DNA from: CAYXUG01 sp964468655
Lineage (GTDB): Bacteria > Fidelibacterota > Marinisomatia > Marinisomatales > CAYXUG01
Length of the DNA: 64,000 nucleotides
Direction: 5' to 3'
NCBI GenBank assembly: GCA_964468655.1
Contig: CAYXUG010000001.1
Location: forward strand, 1-64,000
Below the pieces are notes generated by a model that saw only the letters and a list, made by a program, of their open reading frames with translations, was not told where the DNA came from and did not search any database. Numbering within the stretch: the first letter of the stretch is position 1; every line of letters starts with the position of its first letter. The position numbers and the translations under genes are program-made. Positions 52,001-59,654 of this stretch are shown in pieces.

Positions 52001-53798
52001 AGCAGTAAGAAATATTGCAGATATTATTGTAATTGAGATGCATGCAGGGAGTGAATATTCCACGTCACCGGGGAGTGACTATGACTTTAATGAGAATGAA
52101 CAAATTCCCTATTATACGGAACTTGATCCCCAGGACGAAGATTATTGGGCATTTCTGGATATTCCTCACATGTGGGATCGAGAAATCCGGCAGTTTTCGA
52201 TAGATGCCGGGGCTGACCTTATTATTGTTCACCATCCCCATATTATCCAGGGTATCGAAGTTTATAAAAGGAAGGTTATCGCTCATTCCCTTGGGAATTT
52301 TGTTTTTGATCTGGATTATCCTGAAACATATCATTCCATGATTCTCAATGCTGAAATTGATCAGAATGGCTTTAACCGTTTCAACATTACCCCTATCTAT
52401 ATTGATGATTACATTCCTCAAAGAGCTCAAGGTGAACTTGGACTTCACATACTTGACTACCTTGCCATGCGTTCCAGGGAATTGGACAGCTATCTGCACG
52501 TTGATCGGGAAACAAACGAAGGCAAAGTCATTCTTGATACTTTGCTAATGCCAAGGACAACAGTATTTAATCAGACAGACCTGAACTTTTTCGATTCAAA
52601 TGGATCGTTTATCACAAAACCAACAGAGCTGATGAGAAATGGTAATATCTCTGAGCTTAACTGGTCTAATATTTCAACACAAGATTTCAGGGTAGGACGT
52701 GAAATCATCTGGATGGGAAATTTTGAAGATGAGGGTTCAACTCTGTGGAATGTCAACAGCAGTAACGAATGGGTTGATGAAACGGAATCATACGAAGGTG
52801 TTAGATCGCTGGCTCACCACCGGGCACCAAACTCTCCGGATAATATTGTTACTAATTTTGAAGAACGAATCAAGATGTACGGAGACCGTGAACACACCTT
52901 ACACGGTTACATCAAGACTCAGAACGGTTCAAACGTGACCATTGAAATTCGGTATTATGATTCGCGTGGTGCCTCTGAATTTTTAGCGCAGGAAGATATT
53001 GGTTTTTACATTACGGGAGATACAGAGTGGACTTTTTATTGGAAAAATCTTGATGTGCCTGAAGAGACTCGGTTCATAGACATTCGAATGAACAGCGATA
53101 TTCCTGGTGAAGGAGAGGCGTTGTCCTGGTTCGATAATGTGGGTGTAATTGAATGGAGTGAGTGGGAATCTTTATCATTTCCCCATGGAATTGATAGTCC
53201 GAATGATTATTACTATTTTCAAAGCCGTACCGATGTAATTGAGGAAACAGCCACTTTAATTTATACCGAAATAGTTTACGAATTTTTACCATCTCCCTTA
53301 CCGGGATTTACAGCATCCCCCACAATTGGACAACCTCCTCTTGATGTATCATTTCAGGATAATTCCCAAGGTGCCGTCGGGTGGTGGGAATGGGACTTTG
53401 GCGATGGCACAACGAGTAATTCCCAGAACCCTCAACATTCCTACATGGTGGAAGGTGTATATACGGTAAGTCTCACCATCAGGAACTATCAGGGTAATTC
53501 AATAACAGAAGTAATGGAAAACCTGATTGCAGTGTACGATGAAGAACAACCGGTTATGGGAGATGTAAATGGTGACGGGGTAGTTGATGTCGTTGATATT
53601 GAACGTGTGATTGAAATCATGCTTGGCGATACGCCCAGCGAGTACGAACTGTGGGTAGTTGACCTCCATAACGACGGATTTATTGATGTTTTTGATATTT
53701 TTATGATGGTTGATATTATCTTGGGGAGAACCGCTGTACCGGCTGTAAGAAAAAAAAATACGGGGGATACTATCTCCAAAAGTTTTCACACAGAGTAA
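49026..53798 (+). CDS. Secreted CapA-domain protein with PKD and dockerin (1590 aa)
   Basis: A signal peptide is followed by an N-terminal region (about 179-300) vaguely like N-formylglutamate amidohydrolases (EIPHPCDD, LISGAGREVQW, SDPSRNENTLFHTFHE). Then an FN3 domain (about 440-545), a jelly-roll-like region, a PKD-like domain (about 725-810) and a CapA-type domain (about 815-1135) with the expected motifs NFVGDIMLARRY, NMECPLT, ANNHSTDY, EMHAGSEY, VHHPHIIQGIE and HSLGNFVFD. CapA domains belong to the calcineurin-like metallophosphatase group linked to poly-gamma-glutamate. A PKD domain and a dockerin type I repeat pair (1512-1568, DVNGDGVVDVVDI and DLHNDGFIDVFDI) finish the protein. There is no T9SS tail, so the dockerin may attach it to a cohesin such as the one encoded just upstream. 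Function of the N-terminal region is uncertain. Confidence 0.75.
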   Translation: MLNNKVKKLAIVVLMIMTSMIKGEVTFETGSLREFIGGSSPNFAYDNYVSHISEGIADTGYNDYGPDWLDVQTTGFGDYRILPEESGTLIYWRSIFLKFSSGNFNDVDELLMDSLDSFNYDLVILYDPEYDDTYTLLRERLDISYVDENLPDTNNDNVVGSFRNGWGLYIINLNPTNPNLIIEIPHPCDDFISPYIGVELFQQAGASACLISGAGREVQWTESGNYSNNKSLSDPSRNENTLFHTFHELFTDSLSRIGVHSPVVLQIHSFDNASHGGLNSIVLSGGYDASYANKPIRDITDSYLDFVNFTTEYPITGNSYGTHPDIHVTEYYMVHYDDEFNYNGDDGLYPIEKATSLLGPNSNVQLTHLHQLFDKRSVYEPWIQVELDEKPQLFDDIGIPLEDLYAGEYPTSYQNFQTLLNYYQPFIDAVTAYFENWRNVPDITASPPPQELGLTLFSSTSVGISWLPVEDTNFKTYRTHYDTVEVTETSPYWDRDNDISLLDMRDDETVIYGLFPDKEYEFRIKVLDHFSNESDLSEPIYATPFDPTFIEDFDDGEVELSSYADEDVDSDGWAITAENTFENSSFSLKLYGNTWKQEMIQPLILQDGDIWQVAVYSEGGSEFQSFGIMDDTGRALRYSLFGTQELNIEEWVPVYQGSFPEGQWNVFHLPVSDDWFAWYEDYPTITNLIFINDDDGGSPGVVYFDEILNIVGQLPVPPEVQILHAMGNIYQNSQGERTVDIQFYSSVNDPDSDNHQYFWSFGDDSTSTEENPMHSFLVIDDHPYTVLLEVMDDTDRWGLATTQITVDQGETTFPITINFVGDIMLARRYEENGGIIQTQGVEAIFEPTLEVLGNAADITVANMECPLTDQGEPHPTKQIVFRSSPENVAGLTYAGVDVVTLANNHSTDYMLEGLQQTQDVFDENDILYSGAGENSYEAYLPLFHQQSGLNIAFLASSNRTGQYNNYQPYLNAGYNKQGFAYMTPYYITEQIEAVRNIADIIVIEMHAGSEYSTSPGSDYDFNENEQIPYYTELDPQDEDYWAFLDIPHMWDREIRQFSIDAGADLIIVHHPHIIQGIEVYKRKVIAHSLGNFVFDLDYPETYHSMILNAEIDQNGFNRFNITPIYIDDYIPQRAQGELGLHILDYLAMRSRELDSYLHVDRETNEGKVILDTLLMPRTTVFNQTDLNFFDSNGSFITKPTELMRNGNISELNWSNISTQDFRVGREIIWMGNFEDEGSTLWNVNSSNEWVDETESYEGVRSLAHHRAPNSPDNIVTNFEERIKMYGDREHTLHGYIKTQNGSNVTIEIRYYDSRGASEFLAQEDIGFYITGDTEWTFYWKNLDVPEETRFIDIRMNSDIPGEGEALSWFDNVGVIEWSEWESLSFPHGIDSPNDYYYFQSRTDVIEETATLIYTEIVYEFLPSPLPGFTASPTIGQPPLDVSFQDNSQGAVGWWEWDFGDGTTSNSQNPQHSYMVEGVYTVSLTIRNYQGNSITEVMENLIAVYDEEQPVMGDVNGDGVVDVVDIERVIEIMLGDTPSEYELWVVDLHNDGFIDVFDIFMMVDIILGRTAVPAVRKKNTGDTISKSFHTE

Positions 53799-53831
53799 AT
53801 AGAATAAATCTACACTTACTTTATTGTTTCC

Positions 53832-54761
53832 TTATCCTTCGTAAAAGAATAACTCCCTGTTTGAGTAAAACTCCGAGTATAATGATTCCATCGAATCGAT
53901 GACGAAATACCGGTCTTGAATGTCGCTGTAATCAAATATAGTTAACATGACTTCTTCGATGTTAAATGGTATGAATTGAGATTTCCTGGATTCTCCTTTT
54001 GCACAGGCGACCACATTCGTCACTTCAGAGAGTGACGAAATAATTCCGGCTCCATAGATTTCGAATTTAATGTCATTAGGACGTTGCCTGAGAAGATCAG
54101 TGGTTAACTGTTTCTTCATTACTCCGAATTCGTAAGTCCACCATGCAAAATTTTGAAGACGCTTCAAGTTGTGAGAAACCAGTTCCGAACCAAGTTTCCT
54201 GTCATCTTTAATGAGTACTACACCTATATCCCCCATTTTTGCCAGAAAATTACCATACTCACGATTCATCAGGAAAGGTGCATGTCCTCGAACATCGTGA
54301 TAAATGTCTGGTTCAGGGGTGTAACCGTCCTCGTTCTTGATTTCACCGTTTGAGTACTTAGTTCGAAAGCGATGTGATCCACGAATAATGACCGTTGCAG
54401 GAAACTTTTTTGCTGCATTAAGACTGAAAAACACTTCCTCATCGAGAAATCCTGCAACAGGGATCAGCTGCCATCCTGACGCTGCCCTCATCTTTCGAGA
54501 GAGATATCTAAACTCGGGTAGTCGCCGCTGTATTAAATTAAGAGCTGTGAGTCCTTCAAGGTATTCCTTGGAAGCATAGTAGTTCAGAAATTCTTTCTGT
54601 TTCGTGAAAAGACGACTCCAGATCACGTGCTCTTCTTCAGGAATTGCCGAGTAATTTTGGTCAACATACCAACTATCGTCTACATCATAAATTTTGATTC
54701 CTTCGACGGTGTGAGGCTTCACATTTGTAAACAAACGGCTGTAATTTGAAACGTGTTCCAT
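53832..54761 (-). CDS. phhA: Phenylalanine-4-hydroxylase-like aromatic amino acid hydroxylase
   Basis: The 309-residue product matches the biopterin-dependent, non-haem iron aromatic amino acid hydroxylases in length and motifs. GYTPEPDIYHDVRGHAPFL holds the iron-ligand histidines His155 and His160, and WWTYEFG supplies the glutamate (Glu211). These enzymes convert phenylalanine to tyrosine with O2 and a tetrahydropterin. There is no signal peptide, so it is cytoplasmic. It is the only minus-strand gene and the only metabolic enzyme in a region of secreted proteins; it converges on the CapA gene with 33 bp between stops and is divergent from the copper monooxygenase gene. Tryptophan or tyrosine hydroxylase activity cannot be excluded by sequence alone. 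Confidence 0.85.
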   Translation of the reverse strand: MEHVSNYSRLFTNVKPHTVEGIKIYDVDDSWYVDQNYSAIPEEEHVIWSRLFTKQKEFLNYYASKEYLEGLTALNLIQRRLPEFRYLSRKMRAASGWQLIPVAGFLDEEVFFSLNAAKKFPATVIIRGSHRFRTKYSNGEIKNEDGYTPEPDIYHDVRGHAPFLMNREYGNFLAKMGDIGVVLIKDDRKLGSELVSHNLKRLQNFAWWTYEFGVMKKQLTTDLLRQRPNDIKFEIYGAGIISSLSEVTNVVACAKGESRKSQFIPFNIEEVMLTIFDYSDIQDRYFVIDSMESLYSEFYSNRELFFYEG

Positions 54762-54773
54762 AACGATTAACTA

Positions 54774-54803
54774 TTGACAGATTTATCAGATTCGGGGTAA
54801 ATT
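54774..54803 (+). promoter_or_regulatory. Candidate promoter in a divergent intergenic region
   Basis: TTGACA (54774-54779), an 18-bp spacer and TAAATT (4 of 6 to the -10). A consensus TATAAT also occurs at 54831-54836 without a good -35. Either could drive the copper monooxygenase gene. Confidence 0.4.
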
Positions 54804-54850
54804 TATACAAAATAACAGGATCGTGAAAGATATAATAAATTTATCAGATT
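54781..54850. repeat. 12-bp direct repeat between divergent genes
   Basis: ATTTATCAGATT occurs at 54781-54792 and 54839-54850, 58 bp apart, in the 130 bp between the hydroxylase and copper monooxygenase start codons. It may be a regulator binding site for either direction. Confidence 0.45.
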
Positions 54851-54891
54851 AAACTATTCAACTGTTGTCGATAAAAAAAAGGAAAAATATT

Positions 54892-57303
54892 ATGAAAACA
54901 CATATTATTGTTATCGCTATTTTGATAACAAATCTTTTCGCGTTGGATTTCAGTAAAGATATTTCCCCCATAATTTATACCAATTGCACTACTTGTCACA
55001 GGCCTGGCGAAATTGGGGAATTTCTTTCTTTAACAAGTTATGAGAATATATTTGAAAATCGAGATTGGATTGCCTATGCCGTTTCAGGAGATGGAAATGA
55101 AAGGCATGGAAATCCGATTATGCCCCCATGGCCGGCTGACAGAGAATACAGTTCACTGGTTGGTGAAATGTTCCTGACTGAAAATCAAATTCATACTATC
55201 CTTGAATGGATTAATGAGGGTGCACCTCAGGGCGATCCTGCATTAGAGTATCCTATGCCCGATTGGCCAATAGGTTCCGCCATAGGCGATCCGAATATCA
55301 TTTTTGAAATGGAGGAATCATATTTCGTAGAAGGAAATTATGAGGATGATTACCGCTGCTTTGTAATTGAAACAGGATTTGATGAAGATAAGGACGTATC
55401 AGCAATTGAATTTCGACCCGGCAACTCTGTAGCAGTGCATCACGCTCTTATTGTAGCAGTTCCTGATGGAGCCGCCGATGCAATTGATGAACAGGATCCC
55501 GGATATGGATATGAGTGTTTTGGCGGGTTTGGAGTAAACAATATATCTGATATTCTTGGAGGATATGCACCCGGCTTGGTGGTGTCAGAGTGGCCTGCAG
55601 GTTTGGCGCAGAAAATTCCTGCAAATTCTGATCTGATTCTCCAAATTCATTATGCACCCCTGAATACCGATGAAATAGATCAGTCGTCTATGAATATATT
55701 CTTCAAAGACGACCCTGTGGAAAGATACATACAAGAAGCGATAATGATAGATTTTACATTTGCATTACCCCCTGAAGAGATTACAGAAGTAGAGAATGTC
55801 TGGATGATACCTCAAGATATCAGTCTTGTTCAATTCCTGCCTCATTGTCATTTTCTTGGCAAGTCGTGGGAAATTTATGCTATATCTCCTTCAAATGATA
55901 CCATACCAATTATCTCGATTCCTGAGTGGAATTTTGACTGGCAGTTCTTTTATTCTCCAGAGTATATGCTGCATATTCCTGCACAAAGCGCACTACATGC
56001 GAAATGCGTTTTTGATAACACTTCCGAAAATCCTGATAATCCCAACGATCCGCCGGAATGGATGTTCTGGGGAGAGGGTTCGTATGACGAAATGTTTTTT
56101 GTTCCATTTCGTTATGTTTCATATCAGGAAGGGGATGAGTCGGTTTACCTCGGTTCCGAGGAAGATGATTTATTGACCATGGATATTCTATCTGGCTGGA
56201 ATCTTGTAGGATTACCACTACAGGTTGATGATTCCTCTTACGACTCACTTTTTCCTGATGCAATAACTGGGACTCTTTACTCTTATGATGGTGCCTACTA
56301 TTCAGAATCAACATTGGAGGAAGGCAATGGTTACTGGCTTCGCTTTCAGTCGGGAGGGACAAATTCTGTCATCGGTACGGCGTTTCACGAATTGACATTG
56401 ACTCTTTCAGAGGGATGGAATTTGATTTCAGGAACATCGCTAATGAGCGAAATAACCGATCCCGGGAACATCATTATTCCCGGCACTCTCTATGGATGGG
56501 ACTACAGTTACGTTGGGGCTGATTATCTTGATCCGGGGAAGGGTTATTGGGTCCGGGCAAATGGGAATGGGGATATTACTTTAACTTCATACTGGCTACC
56601 AAGAATTGATGTGACATTTAACTCTGACTTGTTGAAAGGTGCGAACCTCCTTAAATTCAGCAATTCATCCGGTTCAGTCAGTAATTTATACTTTTTGCCT
56701 GGATTTTTTGAAGATACGCCTATTTCCGAGGATAAAATGTTGAGTTATTCCCTGCCACCGGTACCCCCCGCAGGCGGATTTGATGTAAGGTTCGCAGGTG
56801 ATATGAAGTTTGTGGAAAACGGCGGAGAAATTCTATTACAGAACGAGATTTGGCCATTGAATATTTCACTGGAAAAAGGAGCAGGGAACAAGAAACTGGT
56901 AGCTGGTGATTGGTATCTAGTAGATGAGGTACGTGGGAAAGAATACCGTTTTTCTGAAAAGGGAACTATTGAAATCACAGAACCTACAAGTCGACTAACT
57001 CTTTACAGAAATACTTTAACACCTGAACACTTTTCACTTCATCAGAATTATCCCAATCCATTTAATCCGGTAACAAATATCAGATATGATCTACCGAAAG
57101 ATTCTGACGTATTTTTAGCAGTTTATGATCTTTTGGGAAGAGAAGTTGCTGTGTTGGTGAGTGGTAAATTAGTGAGTGGAACCTACGAGGTTGTGTGGAA
57201 TGGTACGGATAAATTCGGCAGTCTTGTAAGTGCGGGTGTTTATTATTATCAAATCAAAACAACTAAGTACACCGAAACCAAAAAATTGGTATTACTAAAG
57301 TAA
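54892..57303 (+). CDS. T9SS-secreted cytochrome c / copper type II monooxygenase fusion
   Basis: I place the start at the ATG at 54892 (AAGGA eight bases upstream, then a clean signal peptide ending LFAL) rather than at the in-frame TTG at 54865. Residue 32 begins a haem-binding CTTCH motif. Residues about 150-415 fit the copper type II, ascorbate-dependent monooxygenase fold of the PHM/DBM group: His183-His184 (VHHAL) and His253 (QIHY) for one copper site, His318-x-His320 (PHCHFLGKSW) and Met401 (YDEMFF) for the other. Two GWNLVGLPL/GYWLRF modules, a PPVPPAGGFDVRF segment and a type A sorting domain (NYPNPFNPVTNIRYDL) follow. The joined haem and copper sites suggest electron delivery to an oxygen-activating centre at the cell surface. 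Substrate unknown. The C-terminal half parallels the protein at 46876. Confidence 0.8.
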   Translation: MKTHIIVIAILITNLFALDFSKDISPIIYTNCTTCHRPGEIGEFLSLTSYENIFENRDWIAYAVSGDGNERHGNPIMPPWPADREYSSLVGEMFLTENQIHTILEWINEGAPQGDPALEYPMPDWPIGSAIGDPNIIFEMEESYFVEGNYEDDYRCFVIETGFDEDKDVSAIEFRPGNSVAVHHALIVAVPDGAADAIDEQDPGYGYECFGGFGVNNISDILGGYAPGLVVSEWPAGLAQKIPANSDLILQIHYAPLNTDEIDQSSMNIFFKDDPVERYIQEAIMIDFTFALPPEEITEVENVWMIPQDISLVQFLPHCHFLGKSWEIYAISPSNDTIPIISIPEWNFDWQFFYSPEYMLHIPAQSALHAKCVFDNTSENPDNPNDPPEWMFWGEGSYDEMFFVPFRYVSYQEGDESVYLGSEEDDLLTMDILSGWNLVGLPLQVDDSSYDSLFPDAITGTLYSYDGAYYSESTLEEGNGYWLRFQSGGTNSVIGTAFHELTLTLSEGWNLISGTSLMSEITDPGNIIIPGTLYGWDYSYVGADYLDPGKGYWVRANGNGDITLTSYWLPRIDVTFNSDLLKGANLLKFSNSSGSVSNLYFLPGFFEDTPISEDKMLSYSLPPVPPAGGFDVRFAGDMKFVENGGEILLQNEIWPLNISLEKGAGNKKLVAGDWYLVDEVRGKEYRFSEKGTIEITEPTSRLTLYRNTLTPEHFSLHQNYPNPFNPVTNIRYDLPKDSDVFLAVYDLLGREVAVLVSGKLVSGTYEVVWNGTDKFGSLVSAGVYYYQIKTTKYTETKKLVLLK

Positions 57304-57325
57304 GGATTATTGGTCTTTTTGATGT

Positions 57326-57345
57326 AGATTTTCGAAGAATCTTTT
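57326..57345 (+). terminator. Weak candidate terminator
   Basis: AGATTTT and AAGAATCT form a 7-bp stem around a three-base loop, followed by TTT. It lies 23 bp after the copper monooxygenase stop. It is AT-rich and short, so this is tentative. Confidence 0.3.
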
Positions 57346-57391
57346 GGAAAAAACAATTGAAAACTGAAGAACAAAATTTAAAAATATTTTG

Positions 57392-57405
57392 AGGCCTTCG
57401 GGCTT
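57392..57405 (+). promoter_or_regulatory. UUCG-capped hairpin next to a Shine-Dalgarno
   Basis: AGGCC-TTCG-GGCTT forms a short stem with the very stable UUCG tetraloop. It ends directly at GGGTGAT, the probable Shine-Dalgarno, nine bases before the ATG at 57415. It may affect translation initiation. Confidence 0.4.
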
Positions 57406-57414
57406 GGGTGATTA

Positions 57415-58401
57415 ATGAAAGGTGTACTTCTAACAGTATTATTTCTTATTGTCTTACCCCTTTCAGGGCAGGATTTTCAATGGGCTGAAGTTTTGACTAC
57501 TTGGGATGATAATGATTACTATAGAGACCTTACGTTTGGTTTTCATCCCAGTGCTACCTATGGTTTAGATGTATGCGTAGATGAATACTTACCTCCTGAT
57601 TGGTGCAATGCTGTCCTATCAACAGAAGGGGGTGCATATACCACCCAAATAGTGAATAGCACAACAGAAGAGACAGCTATTGGAATTATAACGGCTTTCG
57701 ACGCTCTTGGACATTGTTCTGATTGGATTTCTATCTCTTGGGACAGGGTTTCTCTTGATTCACTTTGCACATCGCTCTATTTACGCGACCCTTTTGGTGG
57801 TATCTTGTTAGATTTGGATATGCTTAACCCTGATACTAGCCAAATTGGTTGGCCAGGATTTTCCCTGGACATTTCTGATCCTGATTATCCTGTATTCACG
57901 AGTTATTCCTATAATCAGTTATGGCAATTACAAATGGATATAACAGCTTTAGGTATTTCTGGTCAGTTCGAAGATGCTGAACCAAATCTAAATATTAATG
58001 TTAGTACAAGTGAGGGTGTTGCCCCGCTTGCTGTAGAGTTTAATCCAACTGTCAGTGGTTGGTTTTGTGACGTGGAATTGGCAATTTGGGAGTTTGGTGA
58101 TGGTGAGACAAGCTCTGAGCTAAATCCAGTTCATGTTTACACTGAAGTCGGGGATTACACTGTTACTCTTACAGCTACGGTTACTGGGGGTTTTGTATTT
58201 ACAAAAGAACAAATAGATTTTATCAGAGTTGTTGAGCAAGGTACGGGGGAGGTGATTTATGTTTCTGGGGATGGATCTGATGAATCTGGAGATGTTTCAG
58301 CAGGAAACCCTTATTTAACTATACAGCATGGTCTGAACTTAGCAAGTATTGGAGACACAGTTATTGTCAACCCCGGTTTATATTTTGAAAATATTGTTTA
58401 G
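57415..58401 (+). CDS. 5' part of a T9SS PKD/beta-helix protein, cut by an in-frame TAG
   Basis: A 328-residue product with signal peptide (ending LSGQ), a divergent APPAPP-type module (LTFGFHPSATYGLDVCVDEY ... TTQIVNST), a PKD domain (about 195-275, WEFGDGETSSELNPVHVY) and the start of a right-handed beta-helix domain (VIYVSGDGSDESGDVSAGNP ... GDTVIVNPGLYFENIV). The reading frame is then stopped by TAG at 58399-58401. The same frame continues without interruption as homologous beta-helix sequence, so the intact gene would be 57415-59652 and encode 745 residues. One base change (CAG to TAG) would explain it. Expressed alone, this fragment would have no sorting domain. Confidence 0.75.
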   Translation: MKGVLLTVLFLIVLPLSGQDFQWAEVLTTWDDNDYYRDLTFGFHPSATYGLDVCVDEYLPPDWCNAVLSTEGGAYTTQIVNSTTEETAIGIITAFDALGHCSDWISISWDRVSLDSLCTSLYLRDPFGGILLDLDMLNPDTSQIGWPGFSLDISDPDYPVFTSYSYNQLWQLQMDITALGISGQFEDAEPNLNINVSTSEGVAPLAVEFNPTVSGWFCDVELAIWEFGDGETSSELNPVHVYTEVGDYTVTLTATVTGGFVFTKEQIDFIRVVEQGTGEVIYVSGDGSDESGDVSAGNPYLTIQHGLNLASIGDTVIVNPGLYFENIV

Positions 58402-58479
58402 CCAGAGACAAATGCTATAAAACTGTTTGGGAATAGTGAAATCAATACCATTATTGATGGGAATAATGAATCTAGTGCT

Positions 58480-59652
58480 ATGAAATTTGGTGAAAATTTG
58501 GGTGGAATTATAGATACGAACACGCTCATTTCTGGATTTACTATTCAAAAAGGACAAAGCAATAATTATGGCGGTGGAATTTATATTAAGGATTGCAGTC
58601 CCAGTTTTTTAAATGTAACAATCACAGAATGTGCTGCAAACTTTAATGGTGGTGGTTTTTACATAAGATCGGGTAGTCCAAATATTACAGAAGTTGATAT
58701 TATAAATAATTCAGCGAATAGAGGAAGTGGAATATATTGTCAAGATTATGCACACCCGCAATTAACTGATGTTAAAATTTCAGGAAATATAGCGGGAAAT
58801 CAAGGTGGTGGGTTTGGATGTTACAACTATTGCAACCCAAAATTAAAGAATGTCCTTATTTCTGATAACATCGCAGATGAGGGTGGCGGGATATATTCTT
58901 TTTATTGTTATGCGCCAGGAGCAATTTTATCAAATGTAACAATTGTATCCAATACTGGTTCTTTTGGGGGTGGAATTTATTGCAAACGTTCAGGTATTAA
59001 TTTAGTAAATAGTATTTTATGGAATAATTCACCTCAGGAAGTCTATTTTTCCGATCTCGCTAATTCTAACTCAATTATGATTACTTATTCTAGTATACAA
59101 GGGGGTGAAAATGAAATCGTGGTCAATGATAATGGTACTGTTTATTGGTTGGAAGGTAATATCGAATCTGATCCTTTATTTGTTGAACCTGAAAACGATA
59201 TCTACATCCTCCAACAAGGATCCCCCTGTATTGATTCGGGAACAGCATTCTTTGTATGGGAAGGTGACACACTTGTCAATATGAGTAATAATGAATACTT
59301 TGGTTCTGCACCAGATATGGGTGTGTATGAATACGAAGGTATGTTCATTAGCAATTTAACACATGAAATTCCACGTAAGTTTACCCTTCATCAGAATTAT
59401 CCCAATCCATTTAATCCGGTAACAAATATCAGATATGATCTACCGAAAGATTCTGACGTATTTTTAGCAGTTTATGATCTTTTGGGAAGAGAAGTTGCTG
59501 TGTTGGTAAGTGGTAATATGGTAAGTGGCGCCCACGAGGTTGTGTGGAATGGTAAAGACAAATTTAACAATCCTGTGAGTGCGGGAGTTTATATTTACAG
59601 AATCAACACAACCGGATTTAATGAAGTGAAAAAGTTATTGCTAATAAAATAA
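58480..59652 (+). CDS. 3' part of the split beta-helix protein with T9SS tail
   Basis: Continues in the same frame as the preceding fragment; coding similarity begins immediately after the TAG (PETNAIKLFGNSEINTIIDG), before the first ATG at 58480. Repeated GGGIYI/GGGFYI/GSGIYC/GGGIYS turns show the coils of a parallel beta-helix of the type seen in polysaccharide-degrading or binding surface proteins. Then DPLFVEPENDIYILQQGSPCI and APDMGVYEYEG, typical of the end of this family, and a type A sorting domain (NYPNPFNPVTNIRYDL). There is no signal peptide or Shine-Dalgarno at 58480, so on its own it is probably not made as a functional protein. Confidence 0.7.
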   Translation: MKFGENLGGIIDTNTLISGFTIQKGQSNNYGGGIYIKDCSPSFLNVTITECAANFNGGGFYIRSGSPNITEVDIINNSANRGSGIYCQDYAHPQLTDVKISGNIAGNQGGGFGCYNYCNPKLKNVLISDNIADEGGGIYSFYCYAPGAILSNVTIVSNTGSFGGGIYCKRSGINLVNSILWNNSPQEVYFSDLANSNSIMITYSSIQGGENEIVVNDNGTVYWLEGNIESDPLFVEPENDIYILQQGSPCIDSGTAFFVWEGDTLVNMSNNEYFGSAPDMGVYEYEGMFISNLTHEIPRKFTLHQNYPNPFNPVTNIRYDLPKDSDVFLAVYDLLGREVAVLVSGNMVSGAHEVVWNGKDKFNNPVSAGVYIYRINTTGFNEVKKLLLIK

Positions 59653-59654
59653 AA

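Noticed and set aside
53799..53831. A bidirectional terminator between the converging CapA and hydroxylase genes
   Set aside because: The 33-bp gap has no usable inverted repeat.
54865..54891. TTG start nine codons upstream for the copper monooxygenase gene
   Set aside because: It adds a charged stretch before the signal peptide, and the good Shine-Dalgarno is placed for the ATG at 54892.
58399..58401. TAG as a recoded sense codon or programmed readthrough site
   Set aside because: Other genes here end in TAG, and no readthrough structure is apparent; a mutation or base error is simpler.
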